Assembly: GCA_018881555.1 (NCBI GenBank)
Contig: JACAXG010000014.1
Span: forward strand, 5,412,697 to 5,476,696
Reading direction: 5' to 3'
Origin: Amblyornis subalaris
Taxonomy: Eukaryota > Chordata > Aves > Passeriformes > Ptilonorhynchidae
Length of the DNA: 64,000 bases
The position numbers and the translations under genes were made by a program. The notes beneath the pieces are model-generated. The model had not been told where the DNA came from. It saw only the letters and a program-made list of their open reading frames with translations, and did not search any database. This document shows, one piece after another, positions 25,401 to 38,700 of this stretch (position 1 is its first letter; each line of letters begins with the position of its first letter).

Positions 25401-28400
25401 CAAAATTAATCTTGTAAACAAATCTTGATGACTACAAATAGTGAGGCAAACAGGGGAGCATCACATCTATCTCCTTCCTCTTCTTTTTAATCAGAAAGAT
25501 TTGAGAAATCAAAGATCTCCTTCCCCTTTTTTGCATTATAGTCTGTGATCTGAACCAGGGAAAAGCACATACTGCTGCCCACAGACAGCTCCATTCATGC
25601 TTCGAGGAGGTGCCCTGTGCTCCACAGACCACAAAATAGAAATACGTTTATTTAGCTGAGAGGTTCAAATGGAAATGCCAGCCAATATTAGTGAAGTAAA
25701 TCTAAGCAAAGAGAGATTTTGTGCAGAAGTGGCTTACGAAAGGAAAACCAAACCACCTACAGCAAGCCATACTGAATAAAAGAAAATTATTGATGCCTCA
25801 GTGTAAGAGCAAAAAGCTTAAAAATCAAAGACAGCCTAGTGTGTTTATATGATCTCAGTCTTCTACTTNGGTTGAAGAGGAAGCTCTGTGACCATCTCTG
25901 TTACAGCAGCCTCTGACAGCTCAGGACTGGGTGCTCTTCCACAGCAATTAGAACTGGAAAATGCTGCCACAAAATACTGAAGCCAGCATGGACTACAATA
26001 TTTTAGAATGTTGGTTTCTTCTATATGTGGTCAGAACAAACTGTAGGAAAAGGACTCTTTGATTATAGAAAGGCTTTGCAAATAAAATTCTTTAATCAGT
26101 AGGAATGTAAAATATTCTAGGTGTCCCATCTGGAAAAAAAAAATAGCTCTGGAAAAAGAGAAAATACATCATTTGCCAAAAGAAAATGTAGTCATAAGTG
26201 AAGTTAGCCTTTAAGGAGGGACAGTGGCTCATTCTATGTNCTCTGAGAGTATCCAGCCTCTGACAATTAATGAAGGAGAGGGGATTTCTCTGCAGAATTT
26301 TGTTATTTTCTTTGCAAAAGCAATTAATCCTGAGCAGTGCAGAAGTTCCAGGATTGAGCAGGAGCTCTGCACAGCATTATATCAACGAGCCTTGTCCAGG
26401 CGAGAATTTTTGTACATGTTCCCTCTGCTTTCCTATAGAAGGNGGTTAAGGGTGTCCAAACTAAATATGCCTCTGGTGAATAATTTCAATACATTTGGTC
26501 TCAGGCCCTAAAAGTGTAACTTTACACAATAAAGCACAACTGTAGTGGTGAACCATGATAAAACATACAGGTATTGCTGCGCTTGCAATGGGCTCTGTGT
26601 TTGCACAGCCGACTAGTGTAGGATTAAAAAATCAACATGAAGAAGTATTTGGAAAGAAAGTAATTTTCTGTGGTTTCCCTACATTTATTTTACAAAATAC
26701 TACTACAACGTAACTGCCAACTTTTGTGTTTGTTGAAACCCCTATTTATTTCCAGATATGGGACCTCATTACGCTAATAGTATACTATTATGTAAATGTA
26801 TTTTCTATAAATGTCTAGTATCTGTAAGTAGTTTAGTCTCAATGTCCCTAATGTAATATATCAAACAATAACTCATTTGTCAAAGAGAGACAGTTCATTA
26901 GTATTCAGCAATCATTTGGACAGAATAAAACAGCAACAGTATAAAAATTGATGTTGCGAAACTTAACAAATGAGGGAATAAGGAAAGTGTGATTCAGGAA
27001 ATTGCAGGCCTGCCCTCAAGGGCCATTTTTAGGTCACTTGTCTGCATTTTAATATTACATCTGTTTTAGAGAGAGTCTCCAAGTTATTAGGTTGGGAGGG
27101 AAGCCAATTTGCAACCATGACATCAATATCCAGGGGGTTCAATAAATGGGAACATAACAACACTTGGGACAGAGTCAGGGTGAAAAGGTGTCACACTGCC
27201 AACTGTGGCATTGTAACTCAGTTTTGCAATTAAATTATTGAATGATATAAACCTTAACTTTTAACGTGTTTAAATATGGGGAAATTTGCTCTCGAGATCT
27301 CTTGCCTTTTAAGACGAGGAAAGAAGTACATGCGTATGTGACCTAAATTATGGTACTTCTTGAATTCCCTTTAAAACTCAATTACTGCAGAGATACATAG
27401 GTGTGGTTTGTCTNCATTTGGGCAAGCTGGATAAGATGCCAGCTCCACAATTTTATGTTATGTTTTATGCACAGGTGTCAGTCGTGTGTTATTCTCGGTT
27501 TCTTGCATGGCGTTTTGCTTCTTCCCAAATTAGTAATTTCTTTTGTTCTCACGTGTGTGGGTCTGTCTTACACTGGTTTGCATTACCTGATTTGTAGAGA
27601 TACAGAACTTTTACTGATCCAGTTGAAAGAGGCATTTACAAGGGGTTTCAAATTATCTGGAAGTACCTTGTCTCTCACTGCTACTGTAAGGGTTGCTTGA
27701 ATATGAATGTCTTTTACATAAAGAGTTTGAAGGATGCTCTGTGTGGCCTTTAAATACCTTACTAGGCAAAGTTGCACTTTCTTCTCTGTCTCACAGAAAA
27801 TGTCAGCAGCAGATTTTGTGAATCTGTATGTATTTCTACAAAATGTTCATCTCAGGTCAGAGAACAGCTCTGGTGGAGTGAGTAGTCTTTTACTCTTTAG
27901 TTGTTCTGTCTCCCATCATTGTATTGAAAAGAAATGTATATATTCTAAGACAATCCATTGTTTTTGATATGGGATTTGTGCACATGTTACTTTTAATTTG
28001 GTTTTTGACCTGAAAATAAACGAACCAGATAGGTAGGGACCTAGGTACTGAGAAATGGATTTCCTGTTAGCTTGATCCAGGCCTCTACTGTCAGGCTTAT
28101 TCATGAGGATGTATCTGTTTATTTTATTCAATATTCTGTTCCCCTGTTATTTTTCCTCCCAAAAGCACTGTAACCTCCATTCATCAAGTCTAAGATTAAC
28201 CATCTATGGCTTTTCCAAAAATACCAAGAGCTACACAGTTGCTTTTGAATCAGAATTAGAATAAAACCTTCTTATAATGCATTCTCTTTTATATTCAGCA
28301 CCCTCATTTCCATCTTTCACAGCTAAATCGGGTTATTTAGATTACAGCAAGGTCTGAACCAACTCAGATGAAAAAAAATTATCTACAGAGCCTATTTACA

Positions 28401-31400
28401 TTTCTTTAATGAAACACTACGTTGGCTTCGTATAAAAAAGATTTTTTTAAGACAAAAAACTGAATGTGATAAGCATAATACTATTGTGGAGTAAAGATAA
28501 GCTTAAAACCTAAGCTAGTTTTTGAAGAGAAGAAAGAAGAGATTGTTCTTTCAGAGCATGACGTGGATGACAGTTAATTGACATGTCACAGTGGTCACTC
28601 TGTATAACATTCAGAAGGCTGCAGTTTTACTGTGCTATTTGAAATANGTATTCTGGCCACTGCAAATTACCTCACCAAGTCAAAACGTGGGCTTGTTCTA
28701 AAATATAACCAATACATGTGCACCTGGAACCCTGGGGTCTGACCTGTTCCCGTGAGGGAGCTGTGGTGCTCCCAGCCCCTATCCCATGGAACACTTGGAG
28801 AGCAGGAGCCGTGGAGTGACACCCACTCTGCCACTCACACATCTCAAGTGACCAAGAGGAGGGCATGGGGCAGCTGGCACTACAGGACGTGCCTGGTGAT
28901 GGAGCCATCCCTTTAGGATAGACCAGATCTCTTCATTGTGATTTCACAGTGCAAAATAACCCGGGATCTGATTTTCTTAAACTGTTACTATTTTACACAA
29001 CTGTGGAAGTAAACCCCAAATCTGAGTCGACAGTATTTCATTGGCTGGTAGATGGTAGTCAAAATATGGCCCTTGGATTTTCTCTCCAGCAACAATAATT
29101 TCCTTTCCATGTGGGACACCTACAGAAGGAATTTAAATGAGGCTGTCATTCTTTTTCATAAGAAGGGAATATTATCCACCTGTGCATGAAGAAGGGAATC
29201 CTACAGCTCCAGCTTTAAGTCTGTGTTTTTCCAACCTCTACTCTCACGATGGAAAAGATGTGCCTGCCCAGCCAGTCTCTAAACCCAGCAAAAAAAATTG
29301 TAATTTGATCTAGCCCGTTCTTTTAATGGTGCAGTAATTGACAGAGTAGGAGGCTTCCGATATTGTGAGGATGTGACATGAGATACATGAGAAATAACCT
29401 GCCATTTATAAGGTAGTTTGAAACCCAGGCAGTTGAGAACAGATGCTATCTAGTGACACTGCTTTTTCAAAGCATCATCTCTGCTGACAGGCTGCTGTGC
29501 TGCTTTGGTGAGCAAACAAGAAGTGTTACAAGTGCAGCTGATGAGCAGGCACAGATTGTGCAGCGACGAGACTGAAGCAGTATTTATCTCCGGGTTAATA
29601 CAATACAGAAATATTAAAATCTAGCCTCATAAATACCTTTTTCAGAGGTAATGAGTCATTCATCAGCAATCTGCTAATGACTGACTGCAGCTATCAGGTG
29701 TGGGTTTACAGAAGGCCTTAGGATAGCCATGCTAATGACAGGGTGTTTAGTTATTATAACCTGTAATGTTTCTTAAAAGCAATATCAGAGTCTGCATTAT
29801 CTCTTGTTACTGTCATTTTAGAACTTCTGGGGGTTTAAGGTTGTTTTTTCTTCCTTTCAAAGGACCTCAATGTAAGTGACTTACAACAACCTCAAAGATT
29901 TTTACAAACACACATTGTTAATGATATGTACATCATTTTATACCAGTAGACATCAAAATAATCCTCAGAAGAGAGAATCATAATCCTCATCTCTTATGTG
30001 GGAAAGATGAGGCTTGGAGCTATGATCTCTCTGAAGCTCAGGGGAGAGGATGCAGCTGACAAACCAAGAGAGGCTTTCCACCTGCTGCTGGAGAGATGCT
30101 GTGTATCCAAACATGCTCAGGCAGGGCTCTGGAACAGCTACTTATTTCTCATTCATGGACTAATTGAAACAGCATCCAAGAGGAAAATCCAAAGTCAATC
30201 CATGTATTGGTATGCAGACAGCTTGCATGTGTTACACTAGGTAGAAATTTAGCCCTAGTTTGACTATTGATAAAAACACAATTCAAACTCAGAAATACTT
30301 ATCTGCCTCCTCTTTTAGATGATTTTTCTTACCTTCCAGTGAGGGGATTAGTATATACACAAGATTTTTGCAGGGTTCTTTGCTGTGTGTTGTTGAAGCT
30401 GCTTGTGTGGCCGCATTATGTGCCCAGGTTGCTGTATGTTGCTGTAAAAGCCACAGCTGCCTTTAACCCAAGGGATTATTGTTTAGTCACACAAAGCCTG
30501 AGGTGGTCTGCGCAAAAATATGGTCCATGTGTTTGTGTCTGTTGCAAAACAAGACACCCAAGACACAAGTCCAAGCAGGAGCAACCAGGTTATTACACAG
30601 GGAAGAAATCACTGGTTAAAAGAGAACTCTAACACAGCCTGGAGGTACCTTTGGCAACGTTTTTGACCTTCATTTAATTGGGTCCAACCACTGAAGTCTC
30701 TGCTGGGTTCTTCAGAAGAGTTTTTAACAGTCCTTCCCTGCAGGCTCACCAAGCCAGGGAAATAAGGAGGTAAAAAGGAGCACCCACGCACCAAACCCTT
30801 GGTTTCTTTGTGCTTTGACATCATTACCTGTCGATATGATTAATGGGATGTCCTTGGGGCTTTACAGTGTCAGTGTGAAGGCAGGCTTAGACAAAATGAC
30901 TGTTCAGGTATTTCACATATGAAAACTAGCAAATATCAAATATCAGCTTACTTTAACCACACAATAGTTTGCCTTTTTTTTTTTTTAAAAAAGGGTAGCT
31001 GGTAGCTAAAATGTCCAGAAACTGGATGAGCAGCCTGTTACCTCCAGGGCCAGTGGCTGTTTGGAGCTGCCCAGCTGCCTGGCAGATGGCTCACTGCCAG
31101 CCACACACAGAAAGTGCCTCTCCACCTTCAGCAACAAATGATCCTCCTACAGAGCCAGCGAAGTTCTACCAATTGCTGCTATAGATTAATGCAGAGGACT
31201 ACTAAATGATGGTCCAGCAGATGAAGGCAGAAGGCCCAAAGTGACAAACTGCACTTCTAGCACAGGAATAATTCAGTTGCCCTAATCAGGCTCTGTGGAT
31301 GGAGAGCTATCCATGTTCAGCACCATCTCCTCAGCTTGAAGTCCATAGAAAGATTATTTCCAGTGAATAACACTTCCAAGTTGCTCATGTTTAAAGACTT

Positions 31401-34400
31401 CCATCTGATAGAGCTTAGTGCATTACCAGCCTCCAACTTTCCAGATCTTGAATTTCCTGGCCGGTGAACTATTAAAATGCAGATTAACTAAACTTCAAAC
31501 AGATTTATTGCAGATGGCTCCCGCAAAATCCTTTTGGATTACCTGCCTCCGGACATCATTTCCTANTCTGTAGGGGTTCATTAAGGACAGATTTAAATGA
31601 GTTCGCTGGGAAAAGGCCAGCAGGAAGAGTATGTTGAAAATTATTCATATTATTATGCTTGATCTAGTGATATAGATTTACCTTTTAGGAATTTTTTTTA
31701 AGTTTCTCATTTGCAGCAATGGATAAGACATGCGAGCGTGCCTCACGGATCACGGCGTTGTTTGAGAGTGCATTTCATAACCCCTGAGTTATTTGTGGCA
31801 AAGAAAGTCACCCGTGCTGGGAGTGCAAGGAGAAAAGACAGCAGCCCCAGTGCACGTCCCTCGCAGTTCTCAGCTGCAGCAACTCCATCTCCCCCCTGAG
31901 CACAGCCTTGAGATTCCAAACATAGCCATGAAGCATTTTGCTTTGTTTCTGTCATCTAACCCATTTCGAAATAAAATCAGCCCGGGGGTTATAAAAACAA
32001 AAATAGCAATGTTTAGGCTTACATGATTCACTAATTGTGCTGCCATTTGGTTCTTACAAATTGGCTCCAAAGCTCTGAAGTTGGTTTGTGTGGNTTTTTT
32101 TTTTTTTTTTGGAGATGTAGTTAATCTAAATTTATGCAGGAGCACTGTAATGACTTCTCCTTCAGACTATGAGGGGTTTTTAATCACTTTCAACATTTAG
32201 CCCCTGATTGGGCAAAGCACTTAAATCTAAGCACTTGGGTGCTCCAGCTCCTCGCTGAATCGGGACTGAGGACTAAATGCTGAATTCTCAGTTGCCTCGG
32301 GTTTTTAAAGAAAGTGGAAGTGCAGCCCTGTGAGCAGGCATAATTTTGAAGCTATTTAGCAGATGGGCACTAAACTGGGCCCTGGACACGGCTGGCAGTA
32401 GCACTGGAGGAGCAGAAGCCAGGGTCGCTCTTGATCTCCCTGCTTGTGCCACTTAAATACCACAGTCTTGCCTCTAGATCTTATTCTGTACTTTTACAGG
32501 CTAAAGATAGCTCTCCTAAGTTGTTTGAAACCCCTTTCCACTTCAGATCTCTAAATGTCTTATTCGTTATTGCAAATGAAAAACTTCAGAGCGTTTTGAC
32601 AGCNTCAAGCACACAGTCCAAACTCTCCTCACAGCATCCTGATCCAATTCACTTTGATTTTGGTGGGTACAGCGAACACGTTGGAAGTTCCATCTATTTC
32701 CAGGCTGAAGCAGTGTGCTCCATTGACAGGGACTTGCCAGAAAAAGCTGCCAGGCACTGAGAAGTGTTCAGCCCTTTGGACTGACTTGTGTATGAGCTGG
32801 CTATAATCTAACAGATACAGTTCAGATATTGAACCCTGGTCCTCAGTGATGAAAATTTAGTGCNTTAAAGAGTGACAGCAGCTTGTTCTTCTGACAAGTG
32901 CTGACCCTCACACCTGCTTCAGCAGTTTTGTATTCAGTCTCTGCGTGCTAGAAACCAAATTTTTTACCATGTTTCCCTCTAGAATGTGCTCCTCCACTGC
33001 TGCAAACAGATGTTTCTGCAGCCACACTTGCGCAGGTTAACAACCACAATAGTAAAGCGCATGTGGGTTTTAGAGTTTATCCCCTTGAGCTTTCAGAAAT
33101 GCTCTTTTCAGGCTCTAATGGCATTGCTGATGTGTGTGTGCAGGTGTCAGTTGTGTTGAAGTATACTTGCAGGCATTCTTGGCTGCACAGGATTGATGAA
33201 CATGGCAACTGGGGTTTGAATAGCAGGTGCTGAAAAACTACCCTTTTTTCTTTCATCTTTTAGCTTTCAAAGCTCTTTGACTGCAAAACCATTCGATTGT
33301 ANTACAAATACAGCTCCTTTCTTTTTTTTTGTATCATTATAAGCATAACTATCATGATTGCAGTTTCAATCTGTCATGGATTTTACCTCACCATCCAATA
33401 AGAAAGAGAAAAGTTTTATTAGAGGCATTTTCAATAATGTATTTTTAATCCTAAATGCCTGCAAATAGGAGTTATTTGCCAAACTCTAACTGGTAAACAG
33501 CACGAACGTTTCATATGCTTCTGTAGCCACTTTCAAAAGATGCTGCCAAAGTACATAATGCATCAAAGTTTGCACTGAAAAAGGAAAATCAATCAGGCCA
33601 GATACTGTTCCAGCCTGAAGCTTGTTTGGATGTTTGCTTGCTTTCTGAAAAGGTTGGGAGCCATTTCCCCTCCTGGTTTGGGAGAACTTGCATGACTGAT
33701 CCCTGCTCTAATGGCTATGTGACCCCTGGAGAGCCCAGGATATCTGTTATTTTACTTTCAGTGAATGAAGAGCAGTAAATATATAAATGTCAGTAGGAAA
33801 GGACAAGAGCTACTAATCAGAGTTAAATCTGGTGACTTGGTCTGGTTGCATAATGGGTTGAGTTAATTTTGTTGTCCCTGGAAATAAAAGGTAGGCATGA
33901 AGGGGAGTTTTCCTAGATAGCAGTTCATGACAGCAAATGGAAAATTCTTCAGAAAAGCCTGACCCTTCCTTCTGAAGGTTTATTGAAATCACATCGACAT
34001 CCTTTATAAAAAATGCCTTTTTCTAGAGAGCCATTCAGAGGATCTGAAGCATATTGTGCACTCACGTTCCAGGTTCTCTAACCTTCTGCAGTAATTGGCA
34101 GCTAGCCTGCTTCGAGATAAAATTTATAAAGCACAGAAAGTCTCCCATATGCTGCCCTTTTAAGGCAAGTCTTCTCATTACTGGAAAACAGGAGCACAGT
34201 GCTGGTAAAATACTGTAGGGATCATTTATCAATCAGGCTATCAGCAGAGCTGCAGAAACACAGAGCTGGAGAAATCAGACAGGGAGAACCTCTATTTCTT
34301 TCATCTTTAACTCCCTATTTTCACCAATGCAAGAAACTTCTGGTGCTTTGCGTCTCTTAGTTTCCAAAGTTCAGACCAATGAGGTCTGCCACCATTTCCT

Positions 34401-35641
34401 CATGTTTAGCAGTTGTCATAACCCAGAAGCGTGTTTGTTTCTTGTCCTTATATTTTGGTGCTATCATGTCTAGAGATAAACCTTATGTGGTAACCTGAAT
34501 AATTCATGCTGCAATGTGCCTGCNGTCCCTGGCTTGGTTTTGACCAAACTATATTCATTTTACCTTGTGTTGTTTACCCACTTTTTAATCTTTTCCGAAC
34601 ACTTTCCCTTTGAGCACCTTATCATTTTTGTTTCTCNTTTGTGAGCTGACTCCCATTTGTTTTTCCTCTGTATCCCAGATAAGANAGGCACGCTGTGACA
34701 CCTGTGTTGTTTAGCACCTTTCGGATGCTAAACAAGTGCTGAGCTGCATTTGAAGAAGGATCATTTTGGCTGCTCTGTGGCAGTGCAGACCTGTGATGGA
34801 CTTAACTGGGCTAGAAGTGGAGGAATCTTTGACGTTGTTAGCCCATGTTCTTCCATTTCTCCCCACATTTAGCAGTCTGCATTTTTTTTCTGAAGCTAAT
34901 CTTTCCTCACTGTGTTTTTGTACTCTCTGCATCTATTGCTGCTGTGTTCACAAGCCCTTTTTAGTCTCATTGGTTAATTTAACTTCTTCCTTTTTCCCCA
35001 CTATTTGTCAGGGTTTTCAATACCCTCTACCACCAACATGGATCCCAAAATCAAGAGCTCAGTTGCTGTGAACTTGTGAAATCTTCAGGTCATGAAGCAG
35101 TTGTCTGATGAAAGAAGCAGACAAGCACAAGCAAAGAACAAAATTCGATAAACAGCGTTCAATAATCTCAAACAAATACAACTGTCAGCTCTGTGTTGAT
35201 GAATCACAGATGTACCTCTCTGTTCCCAGCTTCTTGATTTCCCCATCCTGACTCTCAACACTCTAATTACTGGGAGAGTGAGAGGGTTGTTACTTTATCC
35301 TTCCAGCTTCCTTCTGTTCCTAACAAAACATAAATACAAGTCCCAGTCTTCTAATATTTCTTTTGTTTTGGATTATTCTTCTCAGTAAATAGTTGCAGTA
35401 TTCTTTCCATTTAATGAAATGGTTTCAGCTTTCTCTCCTGTTTAATGGGTTGGAAAATTAGCATTGAATGAGAATAGTCCATGGCTTTGGTCTGTAGTTT
35501 AGGAAATCTGTGAGAAGGAAAGGAAACACTTGCAAAGGCTGTCTGCAGGCTCAGGAATGGTCTTCATTTTGCTTTTTTAATTTTAGTTAGAGTACAAGCA
35601 AAGAGCTCAGTAAATGAAAACAGATTCAGTTCAGCAGAAGG

Positions 35642-35667
35642 CAATGTTGTTCCAATGAACAACATTG
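35642..35667. repeat. Perfect 11-bp inverted repeat with 4-base loop
   Basis: CAATGTTGTTC (35642-35652), loop CAAT, GAACAACATTG (35657-35667). The stem is too short for a microRNA precursor on its own. Confidence 0.9.
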
Positions 35668-35732
35668 AGTGTTTTTTCCCCCAGACTATTATTTTTCAAA
35701 ACTTAGGTTTTTTGTCATGTGTTGTAAAATTG

Positions 35733-35776
35733 TTCCTCAAATTTACTTGCATTTTTCCTCAAATGTACTTATATTT
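35733..35776. repeat. Tandem duplication, 22-base unit
   Basis: Two adjacent copies (35733-35754 and 35755-35776) both begin TTCCTCAAAT and differ at three positions. Confidence 0.9.
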
Positions 35777-38700
35777 ATGGTTAGCAATGTATAAGATCTA
35801 AGAGGGTTTTATTTATTTAACCACACATATGCTTCTGCACTCTGACTCTTGTTGTTCTTAATGTAGTGCTAATATGACAATTTTAGATGGCCATCAGTTT
35901 TGTATTGAGTCATGCTAATTGATGAGATTGTGATTTTCTAATATACAGAGGTGTCTAAGGGACATTGCAACAGCCCAGCCCCACAGCACCATAAGAATCT
36001 NTATTTTATGGATAAGTCCATTCCATGGAGTCACACTTGTGGGATGAACAGGCAGCACAAGGAGGCTTTATCAGCACTCGGCCCCCAAGGGTTGTGCACG
36101 ACACAGGAAAATCCAATTAGAGCCACAGGGAGTTTTTCAATCTCTTAATCGGCGTTGCAGCACTGCAGATGGATATTATTGCCCACTACTTACACTTTAT
36201 TACTCCATTTTTCTGTCTGTAGCCCTTCTCCCCGCCAACCCACCTTGAAGAGGCGGCAGGCACAGCCATATAAAACTTTTTATGACCTTGGCATCTGCAC
36301 TGTTTTGTCGCATGAAAGATAAGCANGACTGTGACAACGCAGAGGAGCCCGGCAAGGATTAAAGCTGGGTTTATCAACGCGGTTTGCTCTGCCTCCCTGT
36401 CTCGGGAGCCTCACCTGCCCTTAATGACAGAATTTGCAAGACCAACCTCTTTTTGAGGCTAATGCTTCCCGAAGAGGAGGCAGGATGATCTAGGATGAGG
36501 GAGCAGGTGCTGGCTGCCTTCGAGCCCTGGTTTGCACGGAGGTGCAGATTCACTGTGTGACCTTGCATTGAGTCACTTGACTTCCAGTGTTTCAGTTGTG
36601 CTATAAAATTGACTAAAAGCAGGACTTAAACCAGGCACTGCATCCTGGGTAAATAATAGACTCAAGGAAAACATATAGGAGGAGGGGATTATGTTTTTGT
36701 ATCTTAAAATACCTTTCCTGACAGGGAAGGTGGGTTTGCTATGGGTGAATAATCCGTTAGCATAAATTACTGTTATTTTCAGTGATGGCTTACCAGGTAT
36801 ATGTATCAAAGAGTGATACAGTCTGCTTGATTTTATGGTACATTAACTTTGCCAGAATGCATTTATTATATTTAAAACCTGCTAGGTACCTGCAGTGGGA
36901 ACAAAGATTGCGTAATTATTTTTTCTTTAGCTTGTGGGAAACCAAATGCTTTGAATAAAAAAGATTCTAGGGGTGAAAAGTTCATCCGGTTCACCCCTCC
37001 ATAGGGAGAGTATAGACAAAAGGAATCTGATTACTAATTTGAAAACAGATGAAAGGAACCAATACAGTGATGAAATAACTGCTACTTCCATTTCTGCCCT
37101 TTGTGTTATTGGAAANAGTAAATAGATGCAATAATTGAGCTGTGAAGCAAATTTTTCATTATCTTATAANAAGCATCTTCCCCAATCAATTAATCACTTT
37201 GGAATAAATAGCTTCAGGTTTTGATTTTAAAACCTGTATGTGAGGTTTTGTTGCAACAAACAGCAGGAAATGTCCCAATGCGCAGTCCCTGTTTTAAATG
37301 AGGAATGCAGAGTCTATGAAATTAATGGAAATATCTTCATTAAGTTCACTGGCTTCGCTGCTTCAGAAGATAATCNTTTTTTCTGGGAGGTGTTGCAAAA
37401 TCCTCATGAGCAAATTCATAGGTAAGGACTGCCATTTTGGATGGCTTTTCCATACAGGTCTTGGATGTGTTCATTCTTGCATCCCAGCTTGGTTACTTTA
37501 TTATCTGATCTCTTAGCATTTATATAATGACTGTGCCTCCTTATTTACTCTGGTTTGTTCACTGGTCAGTACCTGCTCTGTGTGGGGAAAGGCTGTCTGT
37601 ATGGATACTGTGATAGGAGAAGGCTCTCTGATCTTCATTTGTCAACAATAAAACCCATTGATCCCGATATATATGTATATATATTACATAAAGAAAAAAA
37701 AATTAAACTCACCACTACATTTTGAAAGCAGAGAACGCCTTCCTAGTTCCACAACTCCTCCTATGCCTTGAACAGGAGAAGGAATTAAAATTATACATTT
37801 TTTAAAATGTAAGAAGCCTGGAGCCCTCCAGCAATAGCAAGTTTTTGACTGTCCAGCTATAGCATTCTTTCAGCCAACAGTTTTTTTAGTACATAGAACC
37901 TTTTCTCCATGTTCTATATTTATTTTGACATAATACTGGGAAGAGGGACAAAGCTAGAAGGAAGCATAAGCTCTCCTACATGGCCTGTTCCCAGCAGCTA
38001 TCAGGCAGTGATTTACAGTATTAAAGTAAATATTTTTCATAGCTTGCACAGCAGTATTTGTGTTTAGCCACTTTTAGTGTGAGATATAACACATTGTTGA
38101 CTATGATGGATACATACTGGGAAACAATAGCTGGGGCAGTGCACAGCAGTATTTAAAAATGGCTTAGGATGAAGCAGCAAATAAAGAATTGAAAAAGTAT
38201 GGAGAGGATTGTGAAAAAAATCAGTTCAAGGTTATATTAGATCCACCTTCATATAGACTGTCATAGCTGGAGATTGCCTTATTGACAGCAGAGGGGAGCA
38301 CAGAATTCCAGCCACTGAAAGGCTTTTAAATGGTCTTCCATAATGCTGTTAGTCTTCCAAAGTTACAGCAAATAATTACAGTTTTGAGGAGATACAGCAG
38401 AAGTTCTAATTTCTGTCCTAGAAAGAATTGTCTTAAAACTACTGAGACTAATTATAAGTATTTAGGGACTTATTCTACTTCTTTTTTAAATCACTTGTGA
38501 TTTTTCTATGAGAATTAGCAAAATTATTCATATTTTCTTTGCATTTCACTGATGGATCATTGAAAAGCAAAAGCCATGTGGTACCTTTTGTTCTGATGGA
38601 GGAAAACAGCAATGATACACAAAATGATACTAAACGAAACTGCTACTCATTGAGCCACTCCCTTTCTACAGTCTGCAGTCAACCCACCGCTGCTGTTTTC

